Shown here piece by piece: positions 42,184 through 52,603 of a stretch of DNA of 55,408 nucleotides; within the stretch, counting starts at the first letter, position 1; every line of letters begins with the position of its first letter. The position numbers and the translations under genes were made by a program. The notes beneath the pieces were generated by a model that saw only the letters and a list, made by a program, of their open reading frames with translations, was not told the DNA's origin and did not search any database. The DNA comes from Hymenopellis radicata (taxonomy: Eukaryota; Basidiomycota; Agaricomycetes; Agaricales; Physalacriaceae): assembly GCA_015501595.1 (NCBI GenBank), contig JADNRX010000358.1, positions 1 through 55,408 on the forward strand. The letters run 5' to 3'.

Positions 42184-45009
42184 GTGCAAGGCTGCAAAAT
42201 CTATACCGTCATCGACCTCAAATCCGCGTACAGTCACCTTCGGATTCGCGAAGGCGATGAATGGAAAACAGCATTTCGTACCCACCTCGGCCTCTTTGAA
42301 CATCTAATCGTTCCTTACGGCCTCACCAACGCTCCTGCCGCATGGCAAAACTTCATCCAGGATGTTCTTCATGACCTAATTGACGTCGTCTGTGTAGTTT
42401 ATCTGGACGACATCCTCATCTTTTCTCAAACCCAAGAAGAACACGATATCCACGTAGGACTCGTTCTTGACAGGCTGCGCGACGCTAATCTATGCGCGAA
42501 CGCCAAGAAATGCGAGTTTGACAAGTCAGAGGTGGAATATCTCGGTTATATCATTGGAAGCGACGGAATCAAAATGAACCCCAAGAAACTCGCTACCATA
42601 GCCGACTGGCCCGTGCCGTCCAAAGTAAAGGACGTCCAGTCCTTCCTCGGCTTTTGCAACTTCTATCGCCGCTTTATTGATGGCTTCGCTCGAATCACTC
42701 GTCCTCTCACTCTCCTCACTCGGAAGGATACTCCCTGGAACTTCGACGCCACCGCTCAACACGCGTTCGACACTCTTAAAAACAAATTCCTTGAAGAACC
42801 TATCCTTCGCCACTACAATCCCCTTCTCCCTTGCACTCTCACTACCGATGCCTCCGACTTCGCGTTATCCGGCGTTCTTCAACAACCGGATGCCGACGGC
42901 GTTTTGCATCCAGTCGCGTTCTATTCCCGCGCGTTTGCTCCTGCCGAGATCAATTACGACGTGCACGATAAGGAGTTACTCGCTGTCATAGAGAACTTCC
43001 GCGACATGCGCGCTTGGCTTCTCGGCTCCCCACATCCCATTTCTGTCATCTCCGACCATAAAAATCTGGAATACTTCATGAAAGCACAAATCCTCAATCG
43101 GCGACAGGCTCGTTGGGCCATGTTCTTGTCGGAATATGACTTCAAGCTGTCATGGAGCCCTGGCCAAACTAACGTAGCCGACTCCCCTTCGCGGCGTCCC
43201 GACTTCATACCTCAAAAAGGGGATGAACGCATTGAACTCATGAAGCAAACAATCCTGCAAACTCCCTTACCCCATTACTCCATTTCATCCTTCTCGACTT
43301 CTCCTCTCTCTCACCCTTCCTACATCACTGCCTTAACGACACTCAGCATCGACAGCTCCGAACTGCTCACTAAATTTAAAGATGCAATCAAGACTGATCC
43401 TGAGTGGCGTACTCACATCACCAAAGGCAACCCCGACTTCACAGTCCTCCACGACCTCGTTTTCCACAAAGGTCGACTTTACGTACCTCCATCTCTACGG
43501 AACGAAATCCTTCACAACCGCCACGACACATTAATCGCCGGACACCCCGGCCGAACGCGTACCATGAACCTAGTGCAGCGCGATTACTCCTGGCCCGGGA
43601 TGAATACTTTCATTCGCCGATACGTCGAAGCATGCGACACTTGTTCCCGCATCAAAATCCCACGTCACAAGCCTTACGGCCTTCTCCAACCCCTCGATAT
43701 TCCCGCGCGACCATGGAGTTCCATTTCTATGGACTTCATAGTCAAACTTCCCATCTCACACGGATACGACTCTATCTGGGTCGTCTGTGACCGCTTAACT
43801 CGCGCGGCACATTTCATTCCTTGTCGCGAGTCTATGACTTCTGCAGACCTCGCATGGTTATTTTTAGACCGCATCTTTCGACACCACGGCCTGCCACAGT
43901 CCATAATCAGCGACCGAGGGTCGTTGTTCGTCTCCAACTTCTGGAAAGCCCTGATGTCCCGCCTGGACGTTGACGTTCGCACGTCTACGGCTTACCATCC
44001 CCAAACCGACGGCCTAACCGAACGGACCAATCAGACATTGGAAACCTACCTCCGCGCCTACTGTTCCTACCAACAGGACGACTGGGTCGATTATCTCCCT
44101 CTCGCAGAATTTTCCTTCAACAACCTTGAAAATTCATCCACCCATCAAACTCCCTTCTACGCCAACCTCGCATACCATCCTTCATTTGAACCCAAACTCA
44201 CCGATCTCTCCACTGTTCCTGCCGCCGACGAACTCTCATCGCGCCTCCAGATCATCCACGAGGAGCTTCGCGCGGAACTACTTAACGCGCAGGAACAACA
44301 AGCAAAGTATTATGACGCGCTGCGACTTCCACCACCAGAATTCAAACCTGGTGAACTAGTTTGGCTCTTGCGTCGCAACATCAAAACGACGCGACCCACT
44401 ATGAAATTGGACCATCGTCGCCTTGGCCCTTACCGCGTCATCAAGAAAATTGGCTCATCTGCTTATCTCCTCGACCTCCCATCCTACCTATCTCGACTCC
44501 ACCCCGTATTCAACGTCACTCTTCTGGAGAAATATCACGACCCCTCCGAGTTCCACACTCATGCCGATCCCGAACCATTCACGATCGACGATCAACCCCC
44601 GCGGATTCAATCAATCACAGAGTCGCGCAAAATCGGTCATAGATTTGAATACTTTGTGTGCTGGCATGGACTGCCCATAGAGGAAAGCGCCTGGACGCCT
44701 TTGTCGGATATCCCAACAACGGCGGACGACATCATTAACAAATTTCATCGTCAGCATCCGAAATCACCACGTCCCCATTCCTCAGTCTTAGCCAAACACT
44801 TCTCTCCCCTCTCCGAACCCCTACCTCACATTCCACTGCCAGACACTCCGTCACCCGCTGCCCCTCCTGCAATCGAGGCTATCTCACGGCCACCTTCACC
44901 GCCGCCCGTTCATCACAACCCTCGAACGCACTTCGAGAGCGCACTGCCAACGACCACCCGTAGCGGTCGTGTCTCTAAACCACCAACCCGTTACCAACCA
45001 CAACCCTGA
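42184..45009 (+). CDS. Gypsy-1 Pol C-terminal part: RT, RNase H, integrase, chromodomain
   Basis: 941 codons open. RT: 'IDLKSAYSHLRI' and 'VVYLDDILIFS' (Y-L-D-D). RNase H: 'TLTTDASDFALSGVL'. Integrase: H-H-C-C zinc region ('HPGRTRTMNLV' to 'CDTC'), and D-D-E with 'SMDFIVKLP', 'IISDRGSLF' and 'GLTERTNQTLE'. A GPY/F-like module follows ('LGPYRVIKKIGSSAYLLDL'). A chromodomain ends the protein ('EYFVCWHGLPIEESAWTP'), which in this clade targets integration to histone-marked chromatin. Translation depends on the upstream polyprotein, now separated by a frameshift. Confidence 0.95.
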   Translation: MQGCKIYTVIDLKSAYSHLRIREGDEWKTAFRTHLGLFEHLIVPYGLTNAPAAWQNFIQDVLHDLIDVVCVVYLDDILIFSQTQEEHDIHVGLVLDRLRDANLCANAKKCEFDKSEVEYLGYIIGSDGIKMNPKKLATIADWPVPSKVKDVQSFLGFCNFYRRFIDGFARITRPLTLLTRKDTPWNFDATAQHAFDTLKNKFLEEPILRHYNPLLPCTLTTDASDFALSGVLQQPDADGVLHPVAFYSRAFAPAEINYDVHDKELLAVIENFRDMRAWLLGSPHPISVISDHKNLEYFMKAQILNRRQARWAMFLSEYDFKLSWSPGQTNVADSPSRRPDFIPQKGDERIELMKQTILQTPLPHYSISSFSTSPLSHPSYITALTTLSIDSSELLTKFKDAIKTDPEWRTHITKGNPDFTVLHDLVFHKGRLYVPPSLRNEILHNRHDTLIAGHPGRTRTMNLVQRDYSWPGMNTFIRRYVEACDTCSRIKIPRHKPYGLLQPLDIPARPWSSISMDFIVKLPISHGYDSIWVVCDRLTRAAHFIPCRESMTSADLAWLFLDRIFRHHGLPQSIISDRGSLFVSNFWKALMSRLDVDVRTSTAYHPQTDGLTERTNQTLETYLRAYCSYQQDDWVDYLPLAEFSFNNLENSSTHQTPFYANLAYHPSFEPKLTDLSTVPAADELSSRLQIIHEELRAELLNAQEQQAKYYDALRLPPPEFKPGELVWLLRRNIKTTRPTMKLDHRRLGPYRVIKKIGSSAYLLDLPSYLSRLHPVFNVTLLEKYHDPSEFHTHADPEPFTIDDQPPRIQSITESRKIGHRFEYFVCWHGLPIEESAWTPLSDIPTTADDIINKFHRQHPKSPRPHSSVLAKHFSPLSEPLPHIPLPDTPSPAAPPAIEAISRPPSPPPVHHNPRTHFESALPTTTRSGRVSKPPTRYQPQP

Positions 45010-45048
45010 TCCCGATCCTGCACTTCACGACTCGCTTCCCTCGTCCTT

Positions 45049-45061
45049 AAAAGGGGGATAG
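45049..45061 (+). other. Gypsy-1 polypurine tract
   Basis: AAAAGGGGGATAG lies directly before the 3' LTR, the expected position for plus-strand priming. Confidence 0.75.
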
Positions 45062-45346
45062 TGTGAAGGTTACGTTCCAGATCGGGAACTCACCTCCTCG
45101 ATACTCGTACTCGTCTGACACCGTCTCGCCTATATCTTACTTACACTGCCTCGTCTCCTCACACCGTCTCGTCTATATCTTACTCAGTCTTAGATCTTAT
45201 CTCACCCGTTCTCGGATACTTTACTATATAAACTCGATTCTTGTACTACATTACTTTGTCGAATCAACGCTATCTACTTAGCCACTTTCCTCCGCAACTC
45301 GTCGTCAATCTTACTAAGTTGGAGGGTCTTTGCCTTGACCCTCACA
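45062..45346 (+). repeat. Gypsy-1 3' LTR (285 bp)
   Basis: Identical to the 5' LTR and followed by the CTATC target duplication. Confidence 0.95.
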
Positions 45347-45700
45347 CTATCGAGTTACTGTATCTTGCTCTTGTTGCTATGTAAAGTTTCTCTCACAAAC
45401 TGTTAGAATACACTTAAATAAATGGCGCTAGATACACCCACATGTATTTGTAGACTACCCTAGCACTATCCTAGTAAATCTTTCTGACTTCCGTTCAGTT
45501 TCGCACAGAAGAGATTGAACATTGTAAGTTTCATTTGGACTTATCTGCGACATGTACTTATACGAAAGACAGGGTATTCTACTGGTGATAATGCGGCGCA
45601 GTCTGCGCTTGCCTGTCCTAAGTTTGCGTCGCGCGTGAATCGTACTCCCAGCCGAAAGTCATACACACGAAGTCGAAATAAAAAGTCAGAACAGGGTGAA
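45347..45700. other. intergenic between the two Gypsy elements
   Basis: The first 30 bp continue the pre-insertion sequence of the duplicated host 3' region (GAGTTACTGTATCTTGCTC). No gene is supported in the remainder. Confidence 0.4.
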
Positions 45701-45904
45701 TCACGGTGGGATCAAAGCACCCTGGATGCGGGCCACGAAAAGACTTAGCTCTGTGGAATGATGGTGATGCAATCGATGCATGAATGCACCTCGGAATGAA
45801 AATAGGCCACGTCGATGATCGCCACCCTCAACATCGAGGATGTAGACGAACATGCTAGGTGCATCAGTCGTTGTAAAAGGCAACGGCGCCAATGTCCAAG
45901 TCGC
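45701..45904 (-). pseudogene. 3' part of a reading frame split by Gypsy-2
   Basis: Read on the minus strand, 52667-52604 ('MAGISVVLGKSTPHFNSTLN') joins across the TCGC duplication to 45904-45701 ('TWTLAPLPFTTTDAPSMFVY'), giving an open frame of about 90 codons that ends at 45701. The junction is seamless when one TCGC copy and the element are removed. The product has N-glycosylation-type sequons (NST, NAT), suggesting an extracellular domain. Family unknown. Confidence 0.45.
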
Positions 45905-46163
45905 TGTAGGTTCGCGCCTCGCGCTGGGCGCACAGTCGGTCGGACGCGTCGGTTCTGATAAGCTTGGACATCAGATTAGATTACTTACCATACCTCATGT
46001 TCCCTTTCATCTTACTTACATCATATCTCTCTTTCATACTTACTCTCTGACTCTCGTGTCGTAGCCACAGCAATTGTATATCCATTCGCGCACGACACGC
46101 ACACACGCACACACTACGCGACAGACATCTTCCGCTGCACTCAGAGAGTTCTACGACTCCACA
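45905..46163 (+). repeat. Gypsy-2 5' LTR (259 bp)
   Basis: Matches 52345-52603 with two substitutions. No strong TATA box is apparent. Confidence 0.9.
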
Positions 46164-46165
46164 TC

Positions 46166-46180
46166 TGGTGACCACCGCAA
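46166..46180 (+). other. Gypsy-2 primer-binding-type site
   Basis: TGGTGACCACCGCAA begins two bases after the LTR and starts with TGG, the complement of a tRNA CCA end. Which tRNA it would pair with is not determined. Confidence 0.45.
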
Positions 46181-46624
46181 GTTTGAACTACATCTCTTGA
46201 ACTCGCGTCGGTGCGTTCTGCCATAGCGCCACCCCCGTCACAAATTCCCGTCCATCGCGATTCCAACATTGCGCGCCGCCAAAACACTCGCGGCAACCCC
46301 ACTAGCCCCCTTGTCCCCAGCGTCGATAACCCAGACCGTATCTTACGGACTGCCCGCGTCGCCAGTGCCACACCGAACCAGAGATACACTCCTACCTCCT
46401 ATCTTCCTGGACGCATCGGCCGCCTGCAGTTCGCAGTAGCGCAGCTTACCACCACAGAGTCTGCACCCGCTGAATCTGTCACTCCCCGTCTGCCGTCGAC
46501 ACCACCTCTTTCATCTCTTGACTTAGTCAAAGAGACTCCTTCATTACCTTCGCAGTCCATTACCGCACCTCGCCCGCCCTCTCCATCACTACCGCCCCCT
46601 CCCCCGCCACTGCCACTCATCACC

Positions 46625-47837
46625 ATGACCACGCCCAAAGGTCTTGGTGCTCTTCCTCTCGCAACGCCGACGACGCACCCAGCTTCCGCTCTGATGAGCC
46701 GGAAGAACTCGACGACTATCTCGCTGAGATAGAGGCACTTGCCTCTACCTATACCGTTCCCGACGCCCACAAGGTCCATGCTGCTATTCGCTATGCAGAT
46801 GCGAGTGCAAAGCGGCTGTGGAAATCCTCTGACGGCTATAACGAGGTTGCCGACAAGTGCGACTGGGCCGTCTTCAAGAAGGATCTCACCGACTCCTTCT
46901 ATCAGTCGTCGAAAAGAGCAAGTACTCCATGCGAGATCTTGAGGATCTTGTCCACAAGTGGAAGAAGCGGACTTGGACTCCGAGCGTCGCCTTGAAGAAT
47001 ATCATCGTGCGTTCACGCCAGTCGCGAAGGCGTTGAAGAAACGCAGTGTTATTTCGAGAAGGAGATGCAACGTTGGTTCTGGAAAGGCGTCCACCGGTCA
47101 GCACGCAGAGAGATAGAGAATCGAATCTGTCTTACCGACACGACATGGGATCACGACACGCCTCCTACAATGGAGACAGTGATGACGGCTGGCCGATGGG
47201 TCTTACAGTCGCGCTCCTACGACGACTCATCCGACGACGATGATGATCACCTCCCGCACGTCGCCCCAAGAAGTCCTCCCGTCGCGCCAAGCACGCGCCA
47301 TCTGATTCCGAGTCCAGCGATGACGATGCTCCAGCTCCCAAGTCTAGCAGCGCTGTGCAGACAAAAACCTAACAGTCGACGACCTCGCCGCTACGCTCGA
47401 GAAGATGAGCCTGCTCAGACGACATGCCTGCAGGCTATGCTGCAGCCATTCCTTGCCTCTCAGGCTGCGCCTCCTATCCCCTCAGGGCGCCGCATTCTCT
47501 ACGACAACATATCAGTTCAAAAACCCGCAATACCAACCACAGAACACGTCGTCCGCACCTTACGGCCACAACCATGGTACGCCTCACAGTCGGAGGGCTG
47601 CTACTTCTGCCTCGACCTGCGCACTTCATGTCGGCGTGTGAAGTCTTAAAGGCGTATCTTGAGGCGGGACGAATTATGCAGCAGAATGGTCGACTCTGCT
47701 TCCGAAACGGCAAGCCTATCCGTCGCCATCCTCTTGGCTATCGCGGTGCTGTCGACGAGCTATTTGGAGGTCCTCTCGCTGCGCCCGCCAACACGTCCAC
47801 CACTCCCGTCGCCTCCACGTCCCAGAAGGGTTTTTAA
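46625..47837 (+). pseudogene. Gypsy-2 Gag region, multiply frameshifted
   Basis: From the ATG at 46625, clear Gag-like segments appear in rotating frames: 'DYLAEIEALASTYTV', 'KRLWKSSDGYNEV', 'KYSMRDLEDLVHKWKK', 'MQRWFWKGVHRSARREIE', 'TVDDLAATLEKM', then 'EVLKAYLEAGRIMQQNGRL'. Each change needs one extra base (about 46660, 46903, 46964, 47041, 47260, 47368 and at least one later). The CCHC knuckle (C-x2-C-x4-H-x4-C) at about 47600-47640 is itself split by a missing C. No translatable Gag remains. Confidence 0.7.
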
Positions 47838-47893
47838 ATCGCACGGCATTTGACGCAGGCCACGCTAGTACGACAGCGGCAGCCATAGTTGAG

Positions 47894-50800
47894 GTGGTCG
47901 AGGATGCTGAAGAACAGAAGGATGAAGAGAAGTCGGTTGAGGAGAAGAAGGAAGAAGAAGAGAAGTTGACAGTCGAAGAGAATGATGAGGAAGACACTTG
48001 GTGGAGCTTCCTGCGCCTAGAGGGCGAGTCAGAGGAGTCACCAGCAGAGACGACGAAGAAACCTACCACGCCAGATGCAACGAACACGCCAGCAGACGCT
48101 CAGCCAACGCCACTATTCACGGAACGCATGACTACGAAAAGAAATGAGCAAAGCACGAACGACGACAACGAGAAACGTACCAACGATGTACGACGCCCTG
48201 CTTTTCGTTACCAATCTCAACTCCACGACGCGTCTGCTGTACCGCGCATATACCAGTCCATCCTAGATTCCACTATTACCCTCCCTATTCGCGACCTTTA
48301 CGCTATCAGTCCAGATCTACAGCAAGAAGCTGTTACCCACGAACGTACCTCTAGGGTTCCTCCACCCGCATCTGCCACCAATAACATCTCCCTCGACGAC
48401 AAGAAATCTCCGCCGCCACCACCCGCGCTCGAGTATGCCACACCACTTCGCGTTATTCCAGTGTGCATTGCTGGGAAGCAGTTGGAGCACGCTCTTCTTG
48501 ACGAAGGCTCAGAGATTGTCGTCATCCGTGCAGATCTGGCAAAAGAGCTCGGCGTCGACGTCAATCAGCATCGCACGATGCTGATGGAAACTGCCAATGG
48601 CAGTAAGGAGGCTCTTCCTGGCTGCGCTGAGTACTTGCGCATCACGGTGGATGGGTTACCCACCTTTGCACATGCCTTCGTCGTTCCCTCTGCCCCATAT
48701 CGACTCCTGCTAGGCCGCCCGTGGCAACGCGCCGTCCGTATCCGCAAGTGGGAGATTGCTTCAGGTGTCCTTGTCCAAATTTGGGGTAGCGGAGTCCATG
48801 CTGCTGAGAGTCGTCTCATAGAAACAGAGGAGAGGGCACGGCCAGCTGCACAGGCCTACAGCGTCTCTTGCGCAGCCGACGTGGTGGCAGCATGGAAGGA
48901 AACGGATGGTCACACCAACCCGACTCCACCTGTCACACTCCAAGGCGCGTTTCCACTTACACAAGCATTATTCACATCCAGTTTTTATTACGACGAATCT
49001 CAACATTGTTTGCTGTATAAAAGTGTGGATAAGAAAGCTAGGCCGGTACCAGCCATACTCCCCGAAGACGCCAAAATCAAACGTCGATTTCCCGAAGACC
49101 CGCTTGCCACTCTTCCTTCCCTCTCACCCATTCCTCTTGACTTTGTCCCCACACCGCGACTCACACAGAAGCGTCTCGAATCACTTGGGATTCTCGATAA
49201 CACCTTCCTCACGCCCGAGGAGCGCAAACTCGCTGTCACTGTCCTCATGCTCAATTCTGATGCCATCGCTTTCACGCCCGAGGAACGAGGAACTATACGC
49301 AGTGACTACATTAGTCCCGCGATAATACCACTAATCGAGCACGAACCTTGGGCGCGAAAATCTTTTCCAATTCCGCCGGGTATTCGCGAGGAAGTCCATC
49401 GACAGGTTGAAGAGAAAGTCCGCCTTGGATTATGGGAGCCGTCGGACAGCTCTTATCGGACACAGTGGTTCTGCGTAGCTAAGAAGGATGGAAAGATCAG
49501 AATCGTGGTGAATCCTGATGACATGAACAGGCATACCATTCGTACAACTGGTCAACCACCTCTTCCCGACCAGTACTGTGACCACGCCGCGGGTTGTACC
49601 ATATATACCCAACTTGACCTCCTTTCTGGCTATGACCAGTCTCTACTTGCCGTCACCTCGCGCGATCCCACCACAATCGACACCCACCTCGGCCCAATGC
49701 GTCTCACAACGCTTCCGCAAGGCTGGACCCTGTCCGTGAACATTTTCCACAACAATATCGCGTTTATCCTCCAACACGAGACCGAAATCGCGCCAAACTT
49801 CATCGACGATATTAATGTGCTCGGTCCTCGCACGTATTATCGCCGTCCGGATGGTACCTACGAAACACATCCTGAGAACGAGCAAGTTCGTAAGTTTGTA
49901 TGGGTCCACTTACTTGATGTCCACCGGATCCTTCATCGTCTCAAGCACGCCGGCACGACAGTCTCTGCGAAGAAGCTCCGTGTTGGCGTTCCCGATGTCA
50001 TCGTCCTTGGCCAGTTTTGCGACTACAACGGCCGACTTCCCGAGTCGCTCGCTGTGAACAAAATCCGGTCGTGGCCGCCTTGTCGCAATGTGAAGGGCGT
50101 TCGCGGTTTTCTTGGCCTCGCAGATACCGTACGCATCTGGATAAGAGGATTTGCTGAGTTAGCAAAACCATTGGTGATTTTGACGACAAAAGAAGCTACC
50201 TTCGTTTGGGGACTGCACCAGCAATCCGCCATGGACGTCCTCAAAGAGGCCATCGCCACCTGTCCTGCCATCCGGCCTATCGACTACAAGTGTGGCCGAC
50301 TTGTCATCCTCTCCGTCGACACATCTCACATCGCGTGCGGATACCTCCTCCAACAAGACGGCGAAGACTCCCGTCGTCGCATCGCGCGTTTCGGATCCAT
50401 CGCATGGTCAGACGTCGAACAGCGATATTCGCAGGCGAAACTCGAACTTCGTGGTCTATGGCGTGCACTCCACGCTATGCGAATGTATCTTGTCGGACTT
50501 CAGCACTTCGCTGTTGAAATGGACGCAAAATACGTACGCGGAATGCTCAATAATCCTGACGTTCATCCAAACGCATCCGTAAACCGCTGGATCGCCGCCA
50601 TTTTGATGTTCAACTTTGATATCATCCATGTTCCCGCCGACCGCTTCAAAGGACCCGATGGTCTATCCAGGCGCGAAGCTACAGAAGATCCTGGCGACAT
50701 AGCCGATGAAGACGCGGAAGACTGGATTGATGACGAGGTACTTGGAGCGACAGTTTGGGTCGCGTCATTTCTGCAAAACGAAACAGTTGGAAATGCTATT

Positions 50801-52264
50801 GTCGGAGTGATCACGACAGTCGACTCACCAGTCGCGTCCTCGTTCACTGCAGCAGCAGCGAGCACTACCAGCGACGGTCCTCCACTGTCAGACGAGACTA
50901 GACGCCGCGATGAGCATCTCGACGAGGTGAAATTCTACCTTACTCACCTCAAAATTCCACCCTCTGTCGCCAACGACCGCATCCACGCACTACAGCAGCG
51001 TGCACGCCCCTACTTCGTCGTCAACGGTTATCTCTTCCGTCGAGACCGCCAAGGTCGCCACCAACTTGTCATTCCGTACGCCGGTCGTCTGCTTGTCCTA
51101 CGAATAGCACACGACCAGCTAGGACATCGTCGAGGATTTTATCCTGTTCGTCGGCGCATCGCAGACCGCTTCTGGTGGCCGAATATGGACGTCGATATCG
51201 CCTGGTATCTGAAGACATGTCATCAGTGCCAAGTTGAATCCACGGAAAAGGTGCACTTACCTCCAGTCATCTCGTATCCTGCTGGCCTCTTCCAGAAGTG
51301 TCACATCGACACCATGCATCTTCCAAAGGCGAACGGGTTCCAATACATCATCACTGGCCGTTGCTCGCTCACGAACTGGCCCGAATTCCGTATGCTCCGC
51401 TCAGAGACGGGAGAAACTGTTGGCCAGTTCATCTTCGAGGAAATCCTCTGTCGTTGGGGCGGGCTGTCCGAGATTTTCGTCACCGATAATGGTCCTCCCA
51501 TCATCGCCGCCGTCGACTACCTCACGAAGAAGTATGGCATCAAGCACATTTGCATCTCCGCCTACAATTCGCAGGCAAACGGTCTTGTTGAAGTTGGTCA
51601 TCGGCCTATCCGCGACGCGCTGAAGAAGTTGTGTGAGAGCAAGGAAAAGGACTGGCCGAAGAAAGCGCACCTAGCATTTTGGGCAGAGCGCATTACCACC
51701 TCGCGACGGACGCGCATGTCTCCATTCTACGCTACACACGGAGTTGAACCACTTCTGCCCTTCGATTTGCTCTACGCAACGTTCTTGTTTCCGGAGATTC
51801 ATGGAAAGCTGTCCGACTCCGATCTGCTCTACATGAGGGCTCGTCAGCTTGAACGACGTGACGAAGACATTGCGCACCTCGAGAAGCGGGTCATTGCATC
51901 TCGCTTCCGTTCCATTGGCGACTTTGAACGACGCTATGCCAACACGATCCACGATTATAACTTCAAACCGGGTGCATTAGTCCTCGTACTCAACAAGAAA
52001 ATCGAGAAGGGCACCAACCGAAAATTTCGCCCGCGGTATTTCGGTCCCATGGTCGTCGTCCGTCGTAGCAAAGGAGGCGCATATTATCTTGCAGAGCTCA
52101 ACGGAGCAGTCTCGCGGTTGAAGTTTGCCGCTTTCCGTCTAATTCCGTACTACGCGCGGTCGACGAGAGAGTTCACAGTGACGGAGTTCGTGGATCCAGC
52201 CGACCTCGCTGGCATTGTCGACGATGGACTCGACGACGACGTGGGAGTTGCAGACAAGGAGTGA
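47894..52264 (+). CDS. Gypsy-2 Pol polyprotein, 1456 aa, intact
   Basis: A single frame starts at ATG 47894 with a long acidic Glu-rich leader. The protease-like domain has 'EHALLDEGSEIVVIRADLA' (D-E-G-S instead of the usual D-S/T-G) and 'YRLLLGRPWQR'. RT has 'KDGKIRIVVNPDDMNR', 'QLDLLSGYDQ' and the catalytic motif 'NFIDDINVLGP' (F-I-D-D, not Y-x-D-D). RNase H: 'LSVDTSHIACGYLLQQ' and 'VEMDAKYVRG'. Integrase: 'HDQLGHRRGFYPVRRRI...CHQC', then 'HIDTMHLPK', 'VTDNGPPII' and 'GLVEVGHRPI', keeping D-D-E. A GPY/F-like end ('YFGPMVVVRRSKGGAYYLAE') is present; no chromodomain is seen. Confidence 0.9.
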   Translation: MVEDAEEQKDEEKSVEEKKEEEEKLTVEENDEEDTWWSFLRLEGESEESPAETTKKPTTPDATNTPADAQPTPLFTERMTTKRNEQSTNDDNEKRTNDVRRPAFRYQSQLHDASAVPRIYQSILDSTITLPIRDLYAISPDLQQEAVTHERTSRVPPPASATNNISLDDKKSPPPPPALEYATPLRVIPVCIAGKQLEHALLDEGSEIVVIRADLAKELGVDVNQHRTMLMETANGSKEALPGCAEYLRITVDGLPTFAHAFVVPSAPYRLLLGRPWQRAVRIRKWEIASGVLVQIWGSGVHAAESRLIETEERARPAAQAYSVSCAADVVAAWKETDGHTNPTPPVTLQGAFPLTQALFTSSFYYDESQHCLLYKSVDKKARPVPAILPEDAKIKRRFPEDPLATLPSLSPIPLDFVPTPRLTQKRLESLGILDNTFLTPEERKLAVTVLMLNSDAIAFTPEERGTIRSDYISPAIIPLIEHEPWARKSFPIPPGIREEVHRQVEEKVRLGLWEPSDSSYRTQWFCVAKKDGKIRIVVNPDDMNRHTIRTTGQPPLPDQYCDHAAGCTIYTQLDLLSGYDQSLLAVTSRDPTTIDTHLGPMRLTTLPQGWTLSVNIFHNNIAFILQHETEIAPNFIDDINVLGPRTYYRRPDGTYETHPENEQVRKFVWVHLLDVHRILHRLKHAGTTVSAKKLRVGVPDVIVLGQFCDYNGRLPESLAVNKIRSWPPCRNVKGVRGFLGLADTVRIWIRGFAELAKPLVILTTKEATFVWGLHQQSAMDVLKEAIATCPAIRPIDYKCGRLVILSVDTSHIACGYLLQQDGEDSRRRIARFGSIAWSDVEQRYSQAKLELRGLWRALHAMRMYLVGLQHFAVEMDAKYVRGMLNNPDVHPNASVNRWIAAILMFNFDIIHVPADRFKGPDGLSRREATEDPGDIADEDAEDWIDDEVLGATVWVASFLQNETVGNAIVGVITTVDSPVASSFTAAAASTTSDGPPLSDETRRRDEHLDEVKFYLTHLKIPPSVANDRIHALQQRARPYFVVNGYLFRRDRQGRHQLVIPYAGRLLVLRIAHDQLGHRRGFYPVRRRIADRFWWPNMDVDIAWYLKTCHQCQVESTEKVHLPPVISYPAGLFQKCHIDTMHLPKANGFQYIITGRCSLTNWPEFRMLRSETGETVGQFIFEEILCRWGGLSEIFVTDNGPPIIAAVDYLTKKYGIKHICISAYNSQANGLVEVGHRPIRDALKKLCESKEKDWPKKAHLAFWAERITTSRRTRMSPFYATHGVEPLLPFDLLYATFLFPEIHGKLSDSDLLYMRARQLERRDEDIAHLEKRVIASRFRSIGDFERRYANTIHDYNFKPGALVLVLNKKIEKGTNRKFRPRYFGPMVVVRRSKGGAYYLAELNGAVSRLKFAAFRLIPYYARSTREFTVTEFVDPADLAGIVDDGLDDDVGVADKE

Positions 52265-52344
52265 TTACGCTGACAAATTGTTTTCGACGGATCACGACTC
52301 GGAGTGGATCAACCCGGAGGTTGATATTCTAAGTTTGTATGGGA

Positions 52345-52603
52345 TGTAGGTTCGCGCCTCGCGCTGGGTGCACAGTCGGTCGGACGCGTCGGTTCTGATA
52401 AGCTTGGACATCAGATTAGATTACTTACCATACCTCATGTTCCCTTTCATCTTACTTACATCATATCTCTCTTTCATACTTACTCTCTGACTCTCGTGTC
52501 GTAGCCACAGCAATTGTATATCCATTCGCGCACGACACGCACGCACGCACACACTACGCGACAGACATCTTCCGCTGCACTCAGAGAGTTCTACGACTCC
52601 ACA
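52345..52603 (+). repeat. Gypsy-2 3' LTR (259 bp)
   Basis: Two substitutions relative to the 5' LTR. Preceded by a weak purine run (ATGGGA) that may serve as the polypurine tract. Confidence 0.9.

Larger units (their letters stand above)
39248..45346 (+). mobile_element. chromovirus-type Ty3/Gypsy retrotransposon, 6099 bp
   Basis: Identical 285-bp LTRs (TGTGAAGG...CCTCACA) are flanked by CTATC on both sides (39243-39247 and 45347-45351). The order is Gag, protease, RT, RNase H, integrase, chromodomain, as in fungal chromoviruses. A Tf1-like self-priming signature follows the 5' LTR. Insertion is very recent by LTR identity, yet four reading-frame shifts are present (two in gag, one gag/pol, one in RT). 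Confidence 0.95.
45905..52603 (+). mobile_element. Ty3/Gypsy-like retrotransposon 2, 6699 bp
   Basis: The 259-bp LTRs (TGTAGGTTCGCG...CTCCACA) differ at two positions (C/T near the start, A/G in the CACGCA run). The flanking duplication is TCGC (45901-45904 and 52604-52607). A TGGTGACCACC primer-type site lies 2-3 bases after the 5' LTR. Pol is a single uninterrupted frame; Gag is not. About 0.8% LTR divergence makes it somewhat older than the other two elements, still young. Confidence 0.9.
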
